Shown here: positions 21,865 through 34,538 of the stretch, piece after piece
How positions within the stretch are numbered: the first letter of the stretch is position 1
How the letters are laid out: every line of letters starts with the position of its first letter
Source: Isoetes taiwanensis
Taxonomy: Eukaryota > Streptophyta > Lycopodiopsida > Isoetales > Isoetaceae
Direction of reading: 5' to 3'
Length of the DNA: 64,000 bases
NCBI GenBank assembly: GCA_021234155.1
Contig: JAJEKV010000294.1
Coordinates: 248,001-312,000 of the forward strand
The notes under the pieces: model-generated
Seen by the model: only the letters and a program-made list of their open reading frames with translations
What the model was told of the DNA's origin: nothing
Databases searched by the model: none
Translations under genes and position numbers: made by a program

Positions 21865-22560
21865 TTGTCAATCATTCAGTTAATGTTTCCCTCGCCGCGG
21901 GGGTTCTCTAGGGGAGCTACCCTTCATTCCTCCCCGTCATGGTACCTCGGATCAAGTAGTTCAGCCTCAACACTCAAATCCTCAACGCTAAATAAATTTG
22001 GTGCCACATCTCAGAAATATCAAGGCCATTTGGCCAATGAGTGCAACTCCACCAATGGCCCTCCTCACTGTAAACGCTGCAACATGTGCAATCATGCCAC
22101 GGAAGACTGCACTCATACTCATCCTACACCCTTCTGGCAAAAGATGGTTTATCAAGTTCGTACCACAAAGAAGAATGTGACGCCATATCAACCTCGGTGG
22201 TTTCAACCACAACCTCCTCAACAAAAGATCAACAATCAGCCCACGGGACCCAAAGCAACCGGCCCTCCTTTTGATCCCCGCTAAAGCTCGGGCACTATCA
22301 TTGTTTGGAATGGGTCATACCACCCAAGATGCCCCCTCAACTTCCTCAAGTTCAAGTCCAACTTCCAGGCACGAATCAAACCATCGCCTCACGGCCTATC
22401 AACTTTGGATCGCAAATGGCAAACAAGGACCTCGACCTGTTCTTCGAAAACCACCACGCGTGCCTCAACAATCAAGGTATCAACCAGCTCCTCGCAAAGA
22501 ACTACTCGGATGGATCAACAAGCCCGGGAAGAGATTTATCAGGCTCTCAATCCTCTAGTT
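21865..22560 (+). mobile_element. Zinc-knuckle gag-like retroelement fossil
   Basis: A rightward frame carries CNSTNGPPHCKRCNMCNHAT, with Cys and His spaced as in a CCHC-type nucleic-acid-binding knuckle, followed by Gln/Pro-rich linker sequence; adjacent frames continue with similar P/Q/S-rich text. This is typical of the gag end of plant LTR retroelements. It is a broken, old fragment with no LTR in view. It abuts, and may be carried by, the purine-rich Helitron that ends at 23678. Confidence 0.5.
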
Positions 22561-22667
22561 CAACCGTCAAATTGGGTTGGGTTGGTTTCACGCCAGACCA
22601 GGGCGTCACACCCCTTGAAAGCAGAGTTTCATTAAAGTTGGAATTCTGAAGACAAGTTGGAAGGTTG

Positions 22668-23678
22668 CAAAGTCTATGGGAAAAAGAAAAAGTAAAAGGA
22701 AAAGAGAGGGGAAAAAGGAAAAAGAGAACTTGGGAAAAGGAGCGAGAAAAAGAGAAAAAGGAAAGGGCGTGAAAAAAAAGGGGAAAAGAGAAAGGGTGAA
22801 GAAAGAGAAAAGGAAAGCAAAAAAGAGCATCGAGAAAAAGGAAGAGGGAAAGGATGGAAAAATGAGGAAAAAGGTGGGGGAAATTAGAATAGACAAAGGG
22901 TAGGGAGCAAGGAATAGGAAAAGAGGAAGGAGAAAAGGGCCACGAGAAAAAAGGAAGAGGGAAAGGGTGAGGAAATAGAAAAAGAAAGGGAAAAAGAGTA
23001 TGGGAAAGGGAAAAGAAAAAAAAGAAACAAGAAAGGAGAAAGTGGAAAGGGAAAAAAGGGGAAGAAGATGGGAAAGAAGGAAAAAAAATTACATAAAAAA
23101 GGTTGAGAAAAGGGAATGGAAAGAGGCATAAAAAGTTTAAAAGGAAAATGTAAAGGAAGGGGGAAAGAGAAAGGGAAAAAAGGGAACATCGCGAAGCAAA
23201 AAGGGTGGGCAAAGTATGAAAAGGGAATGGAAAGTTGAAAGGAAAAGGGAAGCGGAAAAAGGAGAAGGGAAAGCAAAAAGAGCATGAGGAAAAGGGAGAG
23301 AGAAATGGGAAAAGAGATGGGAAAAGGGCACGTGATCAAGAGGAAGAGGGTGGGGAAAGGAAGAAAAAGGGCACATGAAAAGGTAAGCAAAAGAGAACTA
23401 AAAAAAATGCATAAGAAACGGGAAAGAGAAAAGGAAAAGGAAAAGGAAGAGGAAGGGGAAAAGGAAAGGGAAAGAGAGTAGTGGAAAAATGGGAAGAGCG
23501 GGGAAAGATAAAAAGGAAGGGAAAAAGCTGATAAGAAAAAGAGAAAGAAAAAAAGGGGAAGGGGAAAGGGAAGGCAAAGGGAGGGAGAACGGGGTTAGAA
23601 AAAAAAAAGGGAGAATAAAAAAAGAAAGAAATTAAAGGTTCCTAATTTATGCCCAGCAAGGCTGGGTACCATTACTAG
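22668..23678 (+). mobile_element. Helitron, family A, partial or chimeric copy
   Basis: Sequence from gttgcaaagtctatgggaaa to the 3' end matches 38520-39550 of copy 2 closely, including the terminal hairpin GCCCAGCAAGGCTGGGT and CTAG at 23675-23678. The first kilobase of the family, with its 5' end and minisatellite, is missing. Either it is 5'-truncated, or the 5' end is the weaker match TCTTATACTACATC at 21803 (preceded by A), in which case the gag fossil is captured cargo. Confidence 0.75.
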
Positions 23679-23686
23679 TATAGTAT

Positions 23687-23910
23687 GGTTATGTGTATTA
23701 CAAAAGGTTATGTATACCTGATAACAATAAGATTACAATAAGATAACAATAAGAGTACAACCAGATTACAATAAGATAACAAGTACTATTATTTTACTAT
23801 TACTTATATTACGGTTATGTGTATTACAAAAGGTTATGTGTACCTGTTGTATACTAACACAACCAGATTACAATAAGATAACAAGTAATATTATTCTTCT
23901 ACTATTACTC
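23687..23910. repeat. Two-copy AT-rich repeat
   Basis: The phrase ttatgtgtattacaaaaggt plus tatgt, followed by runs of agattacaataagataacaa, occurs from about 23687 and again from about 23815. Short caataagat sub-repeats give it a satellite-like look. Confidence 0.6.
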
Positions 23911-25608
23911 AATGATCTTAACCAGCGTATACGCCCGAGATCCTTTTCGATCATGAACATTTGATACTCCCTATTCCACGTGAGATGGATGATAACATCG
24001 AGGTTCGGATCGTGATAATGGCGAGGATTGAGAGCAACAAGCAGAGCTGGCCTTCGTTTTTATATCTCGCTGCGCAAGACCGCTTTGAAGTCCTCATGAT
24101 TCATCTTGCAAGTGATAGAATCACATTCAAGACCGTAATACGCCATAGCCAGATCTGAGGCCAAATGTTGCCGCACGGCAATTTGATGTATATTTATACC
24201 TACCTAAAATTATTGATGGTATATACCCACCAAAATTATTGATGGTATATACTCACCAAAATTATTGATAGTATATACATAGAAATTATTGGATCATATA
24301 CATGTATGGTATACTCGTGATAAAGGCAATGAACACCAATAATTCACATCAATAATCTTACTTCACTATAAAAGCGCTCCATCCGTTGGTAGAGCTCATT
24401 CATCTCCCATGGCTTCCTTTGCCCCATCGTCGCCAGAGAACATCCGATCCTTCAAAAAGTTACCTTAGCTATAATGACTGCGGTGAATGCTACGTAAAAT
24501 GGTATCAAACTTGATCCATGGTTTCAAATCCAAAGCAGATGGTCCCCACGAGTGCTTGCAAGAAGCTCACTGTGTTAAGGTCCACCTTTATTGGCTTCCC
24601 GATCGAGATCTATGAGTGAATAGCATCACGTGCTTTGATGTTGATGATGAGTGAATCAGATTCCGCTAAGGATATAATAATGACATGAGTACCTAACTAT
24701 GCAAGCCGCCTTTAATTTCAATCACACCTATATTAGTCAAGCAAAGAATGACGAAAGTGAATCATCGATGATATGTATACAATATGATATAATAATATAA
24801 GCACTTATGATTTGTGTATCCGTTAAGGATATATATAATATAAGCATAGTGAATATTAGTTGATGTATAGAATCGAGTACATGATAGAATCCAGACTGTG
24901 ACGAGTACATGATACTTGTATACGCCCGCATTTAGTACATGATACTTGTATACGCTCAATGATGGCGCTATAGTCCAATCTCCTAATAATTCACATCAAT
25001 AATTTTACTTCACTATAAAACAGCTCCATTCGGGGCTAGAGGTCATTCATCTCCATGGATTATTTGCCTTCTTCTATTCACCACATCGAGGCTGGCATCA
25101 AGTGCTCAATGAGCCACTTGATCTTGTTGGTTGCCCAGGCATGCATCTTCTTGATCCCTACCGAAGAAAAGCTTTGTAGATTCAGATTCTCAAGGCCAAT
25201 CGGTCGGTTATGATCCATCCTGATTTGGCTCCCCGAGCGCATGAGCTATGAGATATCGGGGATCACTACTACGCTGATCCTCAAGATGAATGAATCAATT
25301 GTTCAACATATAAAGCACTTCACCATCTTATCTATGAATCATGTATGCATTTATATATTAAAGATGTAGCAAGCTATATATGATCACAAATATAGTAATG
25401 TACAAGATCTTATGTATTAAGATGAAAGATATGTATTACAAGTACAAGATCTCATGTATTAAGATGAACAATGTGCTATGTCTTTCCACATGTCTATAAT
25501 ATATTTTGAATTTGACATTTTCGGCCCTCTTGCCATTGGCATCCAGCATAATGAATAGCATCTAAATTTTCATACCTTGAAGGATCGGAAGGATTAGGCC
25601 GCTAACGC
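23911..25608. other. AT-rich region with two similar TATA-containing segments
   Basis: Segments 24335-24440 and 24985-25075 share aattcacatcaataat, cttacttcactataaaa and a following cattcatctcc...atgg, about 650 bases apart. Each looks like a core promoter with TATA box and an ATG about 50 bases on, but the frames after the ATGs close quickly. A small variant repeat (accaaaattattgatggtat) recurs near 24205-24270. No product can be named. Confidence 0.4.
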
Positions 25609-28350
25609 TTAGTCAAGCAGTCTTTGTAGTCCCCTCCAAAGAGGCTTCCACCACGATACAAAAATATAGCCAAAATATGTAGATTCCGGATCAAGAAAAA
25701 GATTCTCCTCGCATATCCTAACCAAGTGGCGAAAGTTATCATCTCCAGGTCCGACTAGAACAAACATACCCTTTGTCACATGTGCGTGAGGATCAAACTC
25801 TTCAAGAGGCAACACCGATCCGGCCATCCGACAGGCCACAATAAGATGGTAAAGGTCGTGTGACCAAGGCAGATATCGCCGCGACCCTCCGGAACAAATG
25901 TTTTTTTGTTCTAGAGGAGCTTTGTCTTGTTTGTGGCCAAAATGCATCATTTGAGGACGTTTTGAAGCAACATCCTCCAAAGAGATAAGAAGTGGCTCCA
26001 ATACTCAACACTTGCCGTGTATTGCCTTGCAAACAAGCTACTTTCTTTGATTCTTACATATGTCCTTCCATAGGGAGATGTATTTGTTGATGCTATCCTT
26101 CAACCCCCGGAAGATCTTTCAATGTTGGTCTAGGAGGAATATTTTGTGGCACACCACTTGGTATCATTGGTGACCATGTTCATCCTCTTTCCACATTCTA
26201 ACTCCCTCGAGAATCTGTTGGAAGCCACTCTTTATGTGTAGGACGATTTTGTATTGCATAATGTGCCAATCTCCCCGCCATCTTAAATTTGAAGAGCAAT
26301 GGTTCAAGATGCCCAACCGTGCGTTGGCCCTTATCAGGGATGAATCCTTCACAAAAATCCTTCCAATTTGGAACTTCATCAATAAAGTATGGAATTGGGG
26401 ATTTTGCATTGCATTTGCTAAACAAGTAAAGTAGCTACGGTAGTGTCAAAGCATCAGATTTTTAACTCATCAAGGTTGAAAAATTTCCAAATAAAGCATC
26501 AATATCATCATGGGTGTGGCCGACCATCATAAAGCCCACTTGGATCTCATCAAAGACCTTAAGCCAAGTCAAATAAGATAAGTATGAAAAAAGACATACC
26601 TATTTTTGTTTTGCCCCTCTTTGCATTATCAAGTTGCAAATAGAGATTTCGGGGAAGAGGGTTGAACACCTCAGGATTCGTTTGTAGTTGAAGTATTTGG
26701 CAATACTTCTCCCATGGAAGCAAGTTTGTTCTTCAAAGGATTGATGTCCTTTTGCTTGCATCCATTTGCAATCTGTAGGGGCTTACTTCCACATAAGTCA
26801 CCTATCTTGTCCTCTTGCACCAATTCCAAGTTATGCAATATTCTAGAAAGTGAACCAATGTGGAAGTTTGAATCATCTTTCCATAAATCAAGTGAAAAAT
26901 GACCATAGGCACGACCACCATGCCCATGAGTCAAAGCTCCTCACAACCGCTCTTCGCGATCACCCTCCATACGATTTTTGCTATGATGATGACTTCTAGG
27001 CACTAAAGTCTTAACCTCGATCCATCTTATCATGTATTATACATAGATGATTTTCATGAGACCGCCGTGACAATGCTCTCCAATGCCAATATTGACTCTC
27101 GCAAGAGCGTTGCTCTAGCATATGAGCCCGACGTTGAATTGCAAGATTTCGCCTCTCTCTCTTGTATCTTTTGTTTTTTTCCGCCTTTTGCTTAATTACC
27201 ACGCAGATGTTGCATTTAGAGAAGGCTGTATTTTTGCAATGCTAACATCTGGAAATTCCTTTTCCATATACTATAAAAGAGTTCAAGGCTACAGCTTGTT
27301 CCCGTAAGCTCTTCAACGATCGCTCCAACTTCTTTTATGTATAAGCTTCTTATTAAGAATGGAAGGAAGCTTATGACATTTTCTCTTTACATCATCTCTA
27401 CCTCTTTTTGCTCCTATGGGGGGAATACTTTCAAAAGATTCTCCGAATGAATCTGCCTAGCACACATTCTTGTGGCCAATGTAGAAGATCTAGGCTTCTT
27501 AGAGCCAAGATATTACCATGTTCACTACCTTTGCACCTCGGCTTCAAACTGTTTCTCCAATTGTAAAATGTTGGTCGACCGGGATACCTAAAGCCATGCG
27601 CCACCCAGCCAGACAGAATTCCATCCCCTTGAGCACTATCCTGTCCTCTCCTTCTCCTGTGTAAGTCACACTCAGCACGTCAAAAAAATACGTAACCCTT
27701 GCATTGTATGGTTGAGATAAAAATTCTTTTCTTAATTCACATACTTGATGCTTGGTAAGTTTCTTGTTGTAAAGTATTTTTTGCGGCAGACTTGTCTTCA
27801 TGAACTTATTGATTGAAGTTGTGGAGCATAGCCTTTCCTCTTTGCTCTTTCCCTTGGGTTGTCTTGGAATCCTATGTGTGTAAGTATACTTCCTTTTTCG
27901 TTTGAATTGAGCCTGAATGTTGTCCTCAAAAGATTCTATTTCCATATCCTCATTTTCTTTAGCTTCTCGAGCTTGCAGATGTTGTGAGACAGTCCTTCCA
28001 TCCTGCAGCATCACATCGCTATTTTCCCATTGTACAAGGTAATTTTCTGCTGGCCTTTCTGCACAAGCATGACATTTGAGATCCTCTGTAATTAGTGCAG
28101 AAGGATCTTTCCCCACACAGAGCCCCACCTTTGAGTCTCCTAAAATTCATCCGCCAACAAAGCATCCCGGGATCATCAAGACAATTATGGCCTCTGTCAT
28201 ATTTACTTCGGTCACATGCATGAAGAATGTGGCAATGCTTATCCAAGAGATCAGTTCTTGAGAAACTAGGTGGTGGTTCATCATCATCTGATGCTATCCC
28301 GCGAGGAAAACGCGTGTACCTAGATGTATGAGGGATCAATTTCTTCATCT
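25609..28350 (-). pseudogene. Degenerate transposase-like gene (tentative)
   Basis: Leftward frames line up as pieces of one long protein. The best is 27544-28128 (194 codons): a Lys/Arg-rich part, then KLTKHQVCELRKEFLSQPYN, a beta-rich stretch, and MEFCLAGWRMALGIPVDQHF, a Cys-x-x-x-W/F...GI pattern like the helix-turn segment in front of several eukaryotic DDE transposase families. Farther left come IIHDKMDRG (27011-27040) and LTHGHGGRAYGHFSLDLWKD (26880-26934), spaced like the 'IDGMD...HG' block of that kind of transposase, then HFGHKQDKAP and a C-terminal part at 25609-26001. Frames change several times. The family assignment is by pattern only and could be wrong; terminal inverted repeats were not found. 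Confidence 0.4.
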
Positions 28351-29119
28351 CAGATCATTATAACGCCTCTACAGATTCTACATTCGAGGTCGTTGATGGA
28401 GAAGCAAATCAATGGCATGATATCTTATATCTTGCCGAGGCTATTCGATAAACGTGCTTACTGCCTCTTCAATGTTGTCGGCTGGCCATCACATGGAATC
28501 GGAAGGATGTGGGTAGGCACCATAGCCCGGTGAATTTGTAATCGCTACGCTGAGTGCGCCAACATTCTTCCCATGGATGCAAGTTCTATTCACCAAGACA
28601 CCCTTACCAACCACAAAAGATATTAATCGACAAGGTTCACCATATTCTCCGCGGCCGCCATCGCTTGAAGGAGCTTTTAGCCGCATTAATCGAAGTCCGA
28701 TGATGTTGTGGAGGGACTACTAGGCAAGTTCGGCTTCCGATGATCGACGCTTCCGATGAGTAAGTTGGGGCTCCTTCATAGTATTTCACTTGATTTCGAG
28801 GCCATTCGATAAATGTCCCCACGGCCAAAGAATGTTATCCGCCTCCCTCACACGCGAATGGGAAGCACATGGGTGGGCACTATGGTCAAAGTGACCTCCA
28901 CGCACCACATTGCACCATGGAATGTTCCCCGCCATGCAGATGGCCCTATGCAATTCATGTCCCCCGGCAACTACCACATCCCCATCGACAAGGTTACGCA
29001 GGGCCTTTTCCCCGCGGAGAATCAATACACATATATATATATATACTTGTTAGAGACATGCAACCTCGGCGACATATACTTAGTGAAAATAGCGCGAAAA
29101 TGTGAAAGAAATTATACGA
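28351..29119. other. Region between the two divergent unusual genes
   Basis: Two rightward segments are related: gctattcgataaacgtgctt at 28440 and gccattcgataaatgtcccc at 28801, each followed by a stretch ending gggtaggcac/gggtgggcac, about 360 bases apart. Leftward frames at 28637-28828 and 28786-29025 are open but unrecognised. A short (AT)n run is at 29030-29045. Confidence 0.35.
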
Positions 29120-29400
29120 CATGAGAGAAATGGCGCAGTTTACTTCCATTTACGGTAAATGGCTTAGCCGCCGCCATTTACCTTTTAAATGGCGCACCGC
29201 ACGCATTTACTGGCCAATGGGCCATTTTCCTTGAAATGGAGGCAAATGCGCCATTTCCCTTTGAATGGCAGTCGCTACCATTTCCCATTAAATGGCGCTA
29301 CCGCACTATTTAAAGGAATGGCGCACCGCTCCATTTTTGGAAAAATGGCGCACCGCCCATTTCAAGGGAAATGGCCCATTGACAGGTAAATGGCATCTTT
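29120..29400. repeat. Cluster of AAATGGCGC / GCGCCATTT hairpins, cluster 1
   Basis: The box aaatggcgc or its complement appears repeatedly in about 280 bases, usually as small imperfect inverted repeats such as gtaaatggc ... gccatttac and aaatggcgcaccgc followed by catttac. It is the densest of four such clusters. The Helitron at 29416 has inserted just at its right edge. Confidence 0.75.
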
Positions 29401-29415
29401 ATTCTAAATGCTATA

Positions 29416-31415
29416 TCTTATATTATAAAGTTTTAGCGTATGTCTTGCATCAAACCCTAATTTAGATAGTTGAGATCGTCTGATAGCATTTGAAGGCCGA
29501 GATTTATCGCGACAACTTCCCACCACCATGATTGGCCATGCTCGATCTCTTAAGAGGAAAGGGAAAATGGCGGAGAAAAGGGCAAAGTGGAGAGGCAAAA
29601 AGGCACGGCAAAAGGGAAAGCGGAGGAGAAGGAAAAAGGAAAAGGAAAAGAGCACGAAAAAGGGAAAGAAAAAGAAAGGGAGAAAAAGGAAGGAAAAAAA
29701 AAGACACTATGAAAAGGAAAAGGGGAAAGGGAAAGATGGAGAAGGAAAAGGAAAGGGAAAAGAGCAACTAAAAAAGGGAAAGAAAAGAAAGGGAGAAAAG
29801 GAAGGAAAAAAAAAGACTATATGAAAAGGAAAAGGGTGAGGACAAAATAAGGGAAAAGAAAAGGGGAAAGGAGGAAAAAGGAAGAAAAAGGGGCAATGAA
29901 AAAAAATGTGAAGACTAAAAAGGGTGACTGGAAGGAAAAAGGGGAAGATAAGAATGGTGGAGAGAGGGAAAAAAGGGCATGGAAAAATAGAAAGGGAAGA
30001 GAAAAGGAGGCGAAAAAGGGAAAAGGGCACGAGAAAAAGGGAGAGGGAAATGAGAGAGGAAGGAGAAAGTGGCACGAGAAGAGGAAAAGGGTGAGGAAAG
30101 GAAAAAAGAAAGGGAAAAGAGATGGAAAAAAGGAAAAGGGAAAAGGGAAAAGCAAAAAAGAGAACAAAAAACATGGAATAGAAAAAAAAGAGGAAAAAGG
30201 GAAAAGGGGAAGAGGGAGGGAAAAGGAGGAAAAAAGGGCATGTGAAAAAGGTGGAAAAATGGAATGGAAAAAGGTGTGGGAAAATGGAAAGAAAAAAAGA
30301 GAAGGAAAAAAAAAGGGTGGAAAGGAAAGAGGAAATGGGCATGGAAAAAGAGAAAAGGATGAAAAAAAGAAGGAAAAGGAAAAAGAAAATGGGAGGCGAA
30401 AAAGGGAAAGGGGAAAAGAAAAAAAAGAACACGAGGAATAAGGAGGGAAAAATGGAAAAGAGGAAGGGAAAAAAAGGCCTGGAAAAAAATTGGAAGAGGG
30501 AAAGGGTGAGGAAAGGGTAAAAAATAAAAGGAAAAAAGAGCATGGGAAAAGGAAAAAAAAAAAGTAAAAAGGGCAATAGGGATGAGGGAAAAGGGGAAGA
30601 GGGTAAGGAAAGGCGGAAGAAAAGGCAAGTAAAAAAAAAGTGGAAAAAAGGGAATGGAAAAATACATGGGAAAAAAGGGAAAAGGAAAAAGGAAAGGGAA
30701 AGGGAAAGGGAAAGGGAAAGGGAAAGAAAAGAGGAAAAGGGCACGGAAAAATGGAAAGGGTGGGGAAATGATGAAAAAAAAAGAAGGAAAAGGAAAAGGA
30801 AAAATAGAGGGTAGGAAGGGGGGAAGGAAAGGAAAAAGGCATGAGAAAAAAAAAGGAAGAAGAAAATGGGAAAAAAAGAGACATGAGATAAAGAAGAAGA
30901 GGGTGAGGAGAGGGAGAAAAACATTAAAAAAAAGGGGGGGAAAAGGGAATGCAAAAAGGGCATGAGAAAAGGGAAGGGAAAAGAGAAAAGCAAAAGGAAT
31001 GGGAAAAGGAAAGGGAAAAAAAGAGCATGAGAAAAATGGGAAGGGTGGAGAAAGGTGAAAAGGGAAGGAAAAAGCCAGTCAAAAAAGGAAAAGGAAAAGG
31101 AAAAAATGAGAAGGAGAAAAGGGAAGAAAAAGAGGAGGGAGAAGAGGGTAAAAAAAAAGAGAGAGAAGGAGAAAAGTAAATGTGCAGGGAAAATAAGAAA
31201 AGGGAAAAACGAAAGTGTGTAAGAAAATGAGGAAAAAAGGATATGCAGGATAGAGCAAAGGGAAGGTTATCAAATGCACAAAAACCTCTTATAGCCTAGC
31301 AATGATGGACTTGGTTTCTATTATATTAGATGTATAAAAATGAGTCTGAGCTGAATAGGTTTCCATCCACAAATGTTCCCAATATTTGCCCAGCAACGCT
31401 GGGCACCATTACTAG
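29416..31415 (+). mobile_element. Helitron, purine-rich family B, copy 3
   Basis: It begins TCTTATATTATAAAGTTTTA after A 29415 and ends with hairpin GCCCAGCAACGCTGGGC and CTAG at 31412-31415 before T 31416. Both ends and most of the A/G interior match copy 2 at 17083-18973, with small length differences in the purine runs. Non-autonomous. Confidence 0.88.
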
Positions 31416-32531
31416 TCTAATAGCTAGAGTTATGGATTCCTATTACTACAAGATTCAGCAAGACATCAATTGTTGAGAACTTATCTACTGAACAAGATAG
31501 AGAAGATCTACCCTTAAACATATTAAAATATTTAACATCCTACATCCTACATTAAACATACTAAAACATTTTACTAGAACTGAATAGCCTCTAACCTGGA
31601 GGTCATTCGACGATTCGGATCGGGCTTATATCGAGATGCGCTCAAGAATTTGGTCAAGCGCTCAATAACTGGACAAGTCCGACAAGCGCTTGGAGAATCC
31701 GACAAAGCCTGAAAAATGAAGACGAAGGCGCAATTTGGAATGAAGCCAAAGCGCTGAAGAATGAAGCCGAGCTTAAGAACGAAGCCGGCATACCGAAGAA
31801 TGAAGACAAGGGCTAAGCGGCCGCGAAAAGAAAGACAAGCGCCAAGCCGCAAACCGGGCCGCTATCGACTAAGGAACCAACGCTAAAAAGACGGAATGAA
31901 GCGCCGGGAGAAGCCCGCTTTGTCGACAAAAGATCTCTCTGCGCAAATACCTCTGAATATTGAAACGAGGACGAGATGCATAAAACGCGAACCGGCCGCG
32001 AGTCGAGTATAGCACCTTCTATCGACCATAATACGCCTCCACGGCCAGTTTAAATAAAAAAGCGCCATTATGAAGTGGGCGGAAGCAAAATTCAAAGTTC
32101 AAAATCTGAGTGGCAAATTCAAATTTCAAATTTGAGCTGGTTTCTGACAGGCGTCTGGGCGGAATGACTTAAACTACCTAAGATTTATAATGGCTTAACG
32201 GCGGGAGAAACGGGCCGGGGAAAATTCAAAATTTTTAAAAATTTGTAGAGACGGAATTTGGCGGGCGGGAAAAATTGAAATTTTCAAAATTTCGAGACTT
32301 TTGTTTTCTTTTCTTTCCCAGGCTTTTCTTTTCTTTTCTTTTGGCCCAATTTTCATTTTCAATTTCATTGTTCTTTTCTTCTCCCGCCTTCCGCCTTCCG
32401 CCGGTAGCTGGCGCTTGCACATTCTCTCCTATTCAACCATTTTTCTCTCTCTAAGCGCTGATCCGGGGCCTTTCGCGGAAAAAGTGGAGTAGGATTTATA
32501 CCTGTCCTCGTACTTTTTATACTTTTATACA
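31416..32531 (+). promoter_or_regulatory. Upstream region of the ParB-methyltransferase gene
   Basis: From 31640 to 31860 the sequence is built of short similar phrases (caagcgct, gaatgaagcc, gaagacaag). At 32100-32280 there are several atttcaaattt-type palindromic phrases. At 32257-32273 tttggcgggcgggaaaa contains two overlapping, opposed matches to the E2F consensus TTTSSCGS (TTTGGCGG, and TTTCCCGC on the other strand). A T/C-rich leader and tatactttta precede the ATG at 32532. Promoter function is inference. Confidence 0.4.
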
Positions 32532-32639
32532 ATGGCGCAATCTTCGATCAAAATCTGGGAGCCGTGCCTCGAGGTTAGTATATCTGCTGTTTCTTAGGTA
32601 GTGTCTTAGGTAGTCAAGTGTAGTGTCTTAGGTAACCGA

Positions 32640-32990
32640 AATGCAGCGGGACGCCATTTCATTAGGAGAGGTGGGTTTGTAGCCTTTTCCTCCTATAGTT
32701 TGTGAAATGGCGAGTAAACCGCCGCCATTTCCATAATGTCCGCTAATATTCTTAGAGGACGATAAAGAGCAATGCTGGTGTGCGCCATTTAGACTAAATG
32801 GTTTGTGTTTTATTTAGATTAAATGGCGACCAAGGCCATTTGCTCTTTTATGGGTCCCTTCAAAACCAAATGGAAAGAATACTGTTATTTAGACTAAATG
32901 ATGACCAAGGCCATTTAGTCTAAATGTCGCTTGCCCTTTAACTTTCTTAAGACACGCCATTTCTCTCACCATGCTTACCTCGCGCCGGGC
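32640..32990. repeat. AAATGGCGC hairpin cluster 2, in intron 1
   Basis: Between the exon 1 donor at 32574 and the coding text after 33000, boxes such as gacgccatttc, aaatggcgag, cgccatttag, aaatggcgac and ggccatttag occur about every 30-50 bases in both orientations. Confidence 0.7.
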
Positions 32991-34538
32991 TGCGCGCCGA
33001 AGAAATGGAACGGCAGACTTCGAGGAGCATAGTCCTCACCGGAAGGTCTTGGTGTATGGAGATCGTTAGAGCCATACCCTTGACCAAGGCGTAGACCCAA
33101 ACTAAGGGAGACAAGAGGCGTAGAACTTTGCCTCCTTGTCAAATCAAAAGGTGTGAAGAAGGAGCCTCAACCGCGGCCCGTATGGGCATCATTGTCAACA
33201 TGAGAGAAGTCAAGAAACAAGGAAGACTTGACTTTCTTGGTTGCTGATGGAAGATCCGGCCACCGGCAAAGATTGATCTCTATTGCATGGATTGGCAAGC
33301 TTTACGAGCTCTCCGCAATGATGGAGTCCAAAGATGAAGGACCAAAATCGCCGGCCAAGAAAAAGGTTGGTCACGCCATCTTATGAGTCCGTGAGAGCAA
33401 GCAAATATCAAAGGCGGTAGAGAGATCCTCAAAGGATCAAAAGATTCTCATGAGCGGCAATGGACATGTCCAGCTCCCGCGGTCCTACATTGTAAGAGCG
33501 GGAAGATCTCGTGCAACATGCCGCCAGTGAATGGATAGCGTGATGGTCAGGGAGAGATGCGAGAAAAGGTGTAAATTAAAAATGCCACCAAAGCCGGCAA
33601 AGGAACAAAAACAGTGGAGGTGGTGATGTACACGTGGAGACGTAAACAAGAAGAAGGACGAGAAGTTGAGAAAGGGAGGGGCATAGGGATGAGAAGAGGG
33701 ATGAGATCGATGCTCACAAACATGATTCTCCGCGGAAGTCCATCGGAGAAGCCTCGGCCGATGAGAAGCCCGCCGATAGTGACCGCGACTATTAGTGACA
33801 ATAAGGAGGCTACAAAGCACATAAGAAATGTAGCATCCACAGATAGCACTCCAAAGAAAGAGAGAAAGCCGTAAACCAAAAGCACGATAAGGGCAAAAGG
33901 AAATTACAAAAGATTGCGCATCTTGAAGTGCCCGAGGAACTAAAGATGGACCGCAGCGAAGAAGAAATGGCAAGAGGAAACACTAAAGAAAATACAAAGC
34001 ACACGCCACATGTTCCCTTGGAGTCACATACACGTAAGAATATCTATCTGGGATCTAGAAGAGGCCCCACCTAATATGACCGCGTGGTTATTAACCCCGA
34101 AAGCATGTTAGAGGCTTCCAAATCATTTGTCGAGGATCCACACCCTAAGATTCACTCCCACAGATGTAGTGCCCTTTGATCCGGATACAAAGCAGCTAGT
34201 TGAAATGGGTCATTGTGAATCGACTTGATTCGAAAAGATTTTATATTATCAATGGTAATCATTCTACGGCCGCCGCTCAGCTCGTGTGCGATAAGTTGGG
34301 GATGAGGATGCTAGGAGCCGAGCTCAAGAAGATCTATGTCTATAGAATATCACGAGTTCTTTTCGAGAGATCGCTGACCGGACCTTCTTCATTTCGGTGG
34401 ATGTGAATGATATAGTAGCAAAAGATCGCCTTCAAGGAACCATATGTGGATCGATCCACCATCTTCGCTAGCGCGATTGTGAACGAGGCGAAGACCAGCC
34501 CCTCTGGTAAAGGGCAATCAAGAAGTGACGAGTACAAG

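Noticed and set aside
33485-34004. Leftward hydrophobic frames resembling a membrane protein
   Set aside because: They are antisense to the rightward ParB-methyltransferase gene; the Arg/Lys/Pro-rich sense frame is continuous with flanking coding text, and its reverse reads as hydrophobic.
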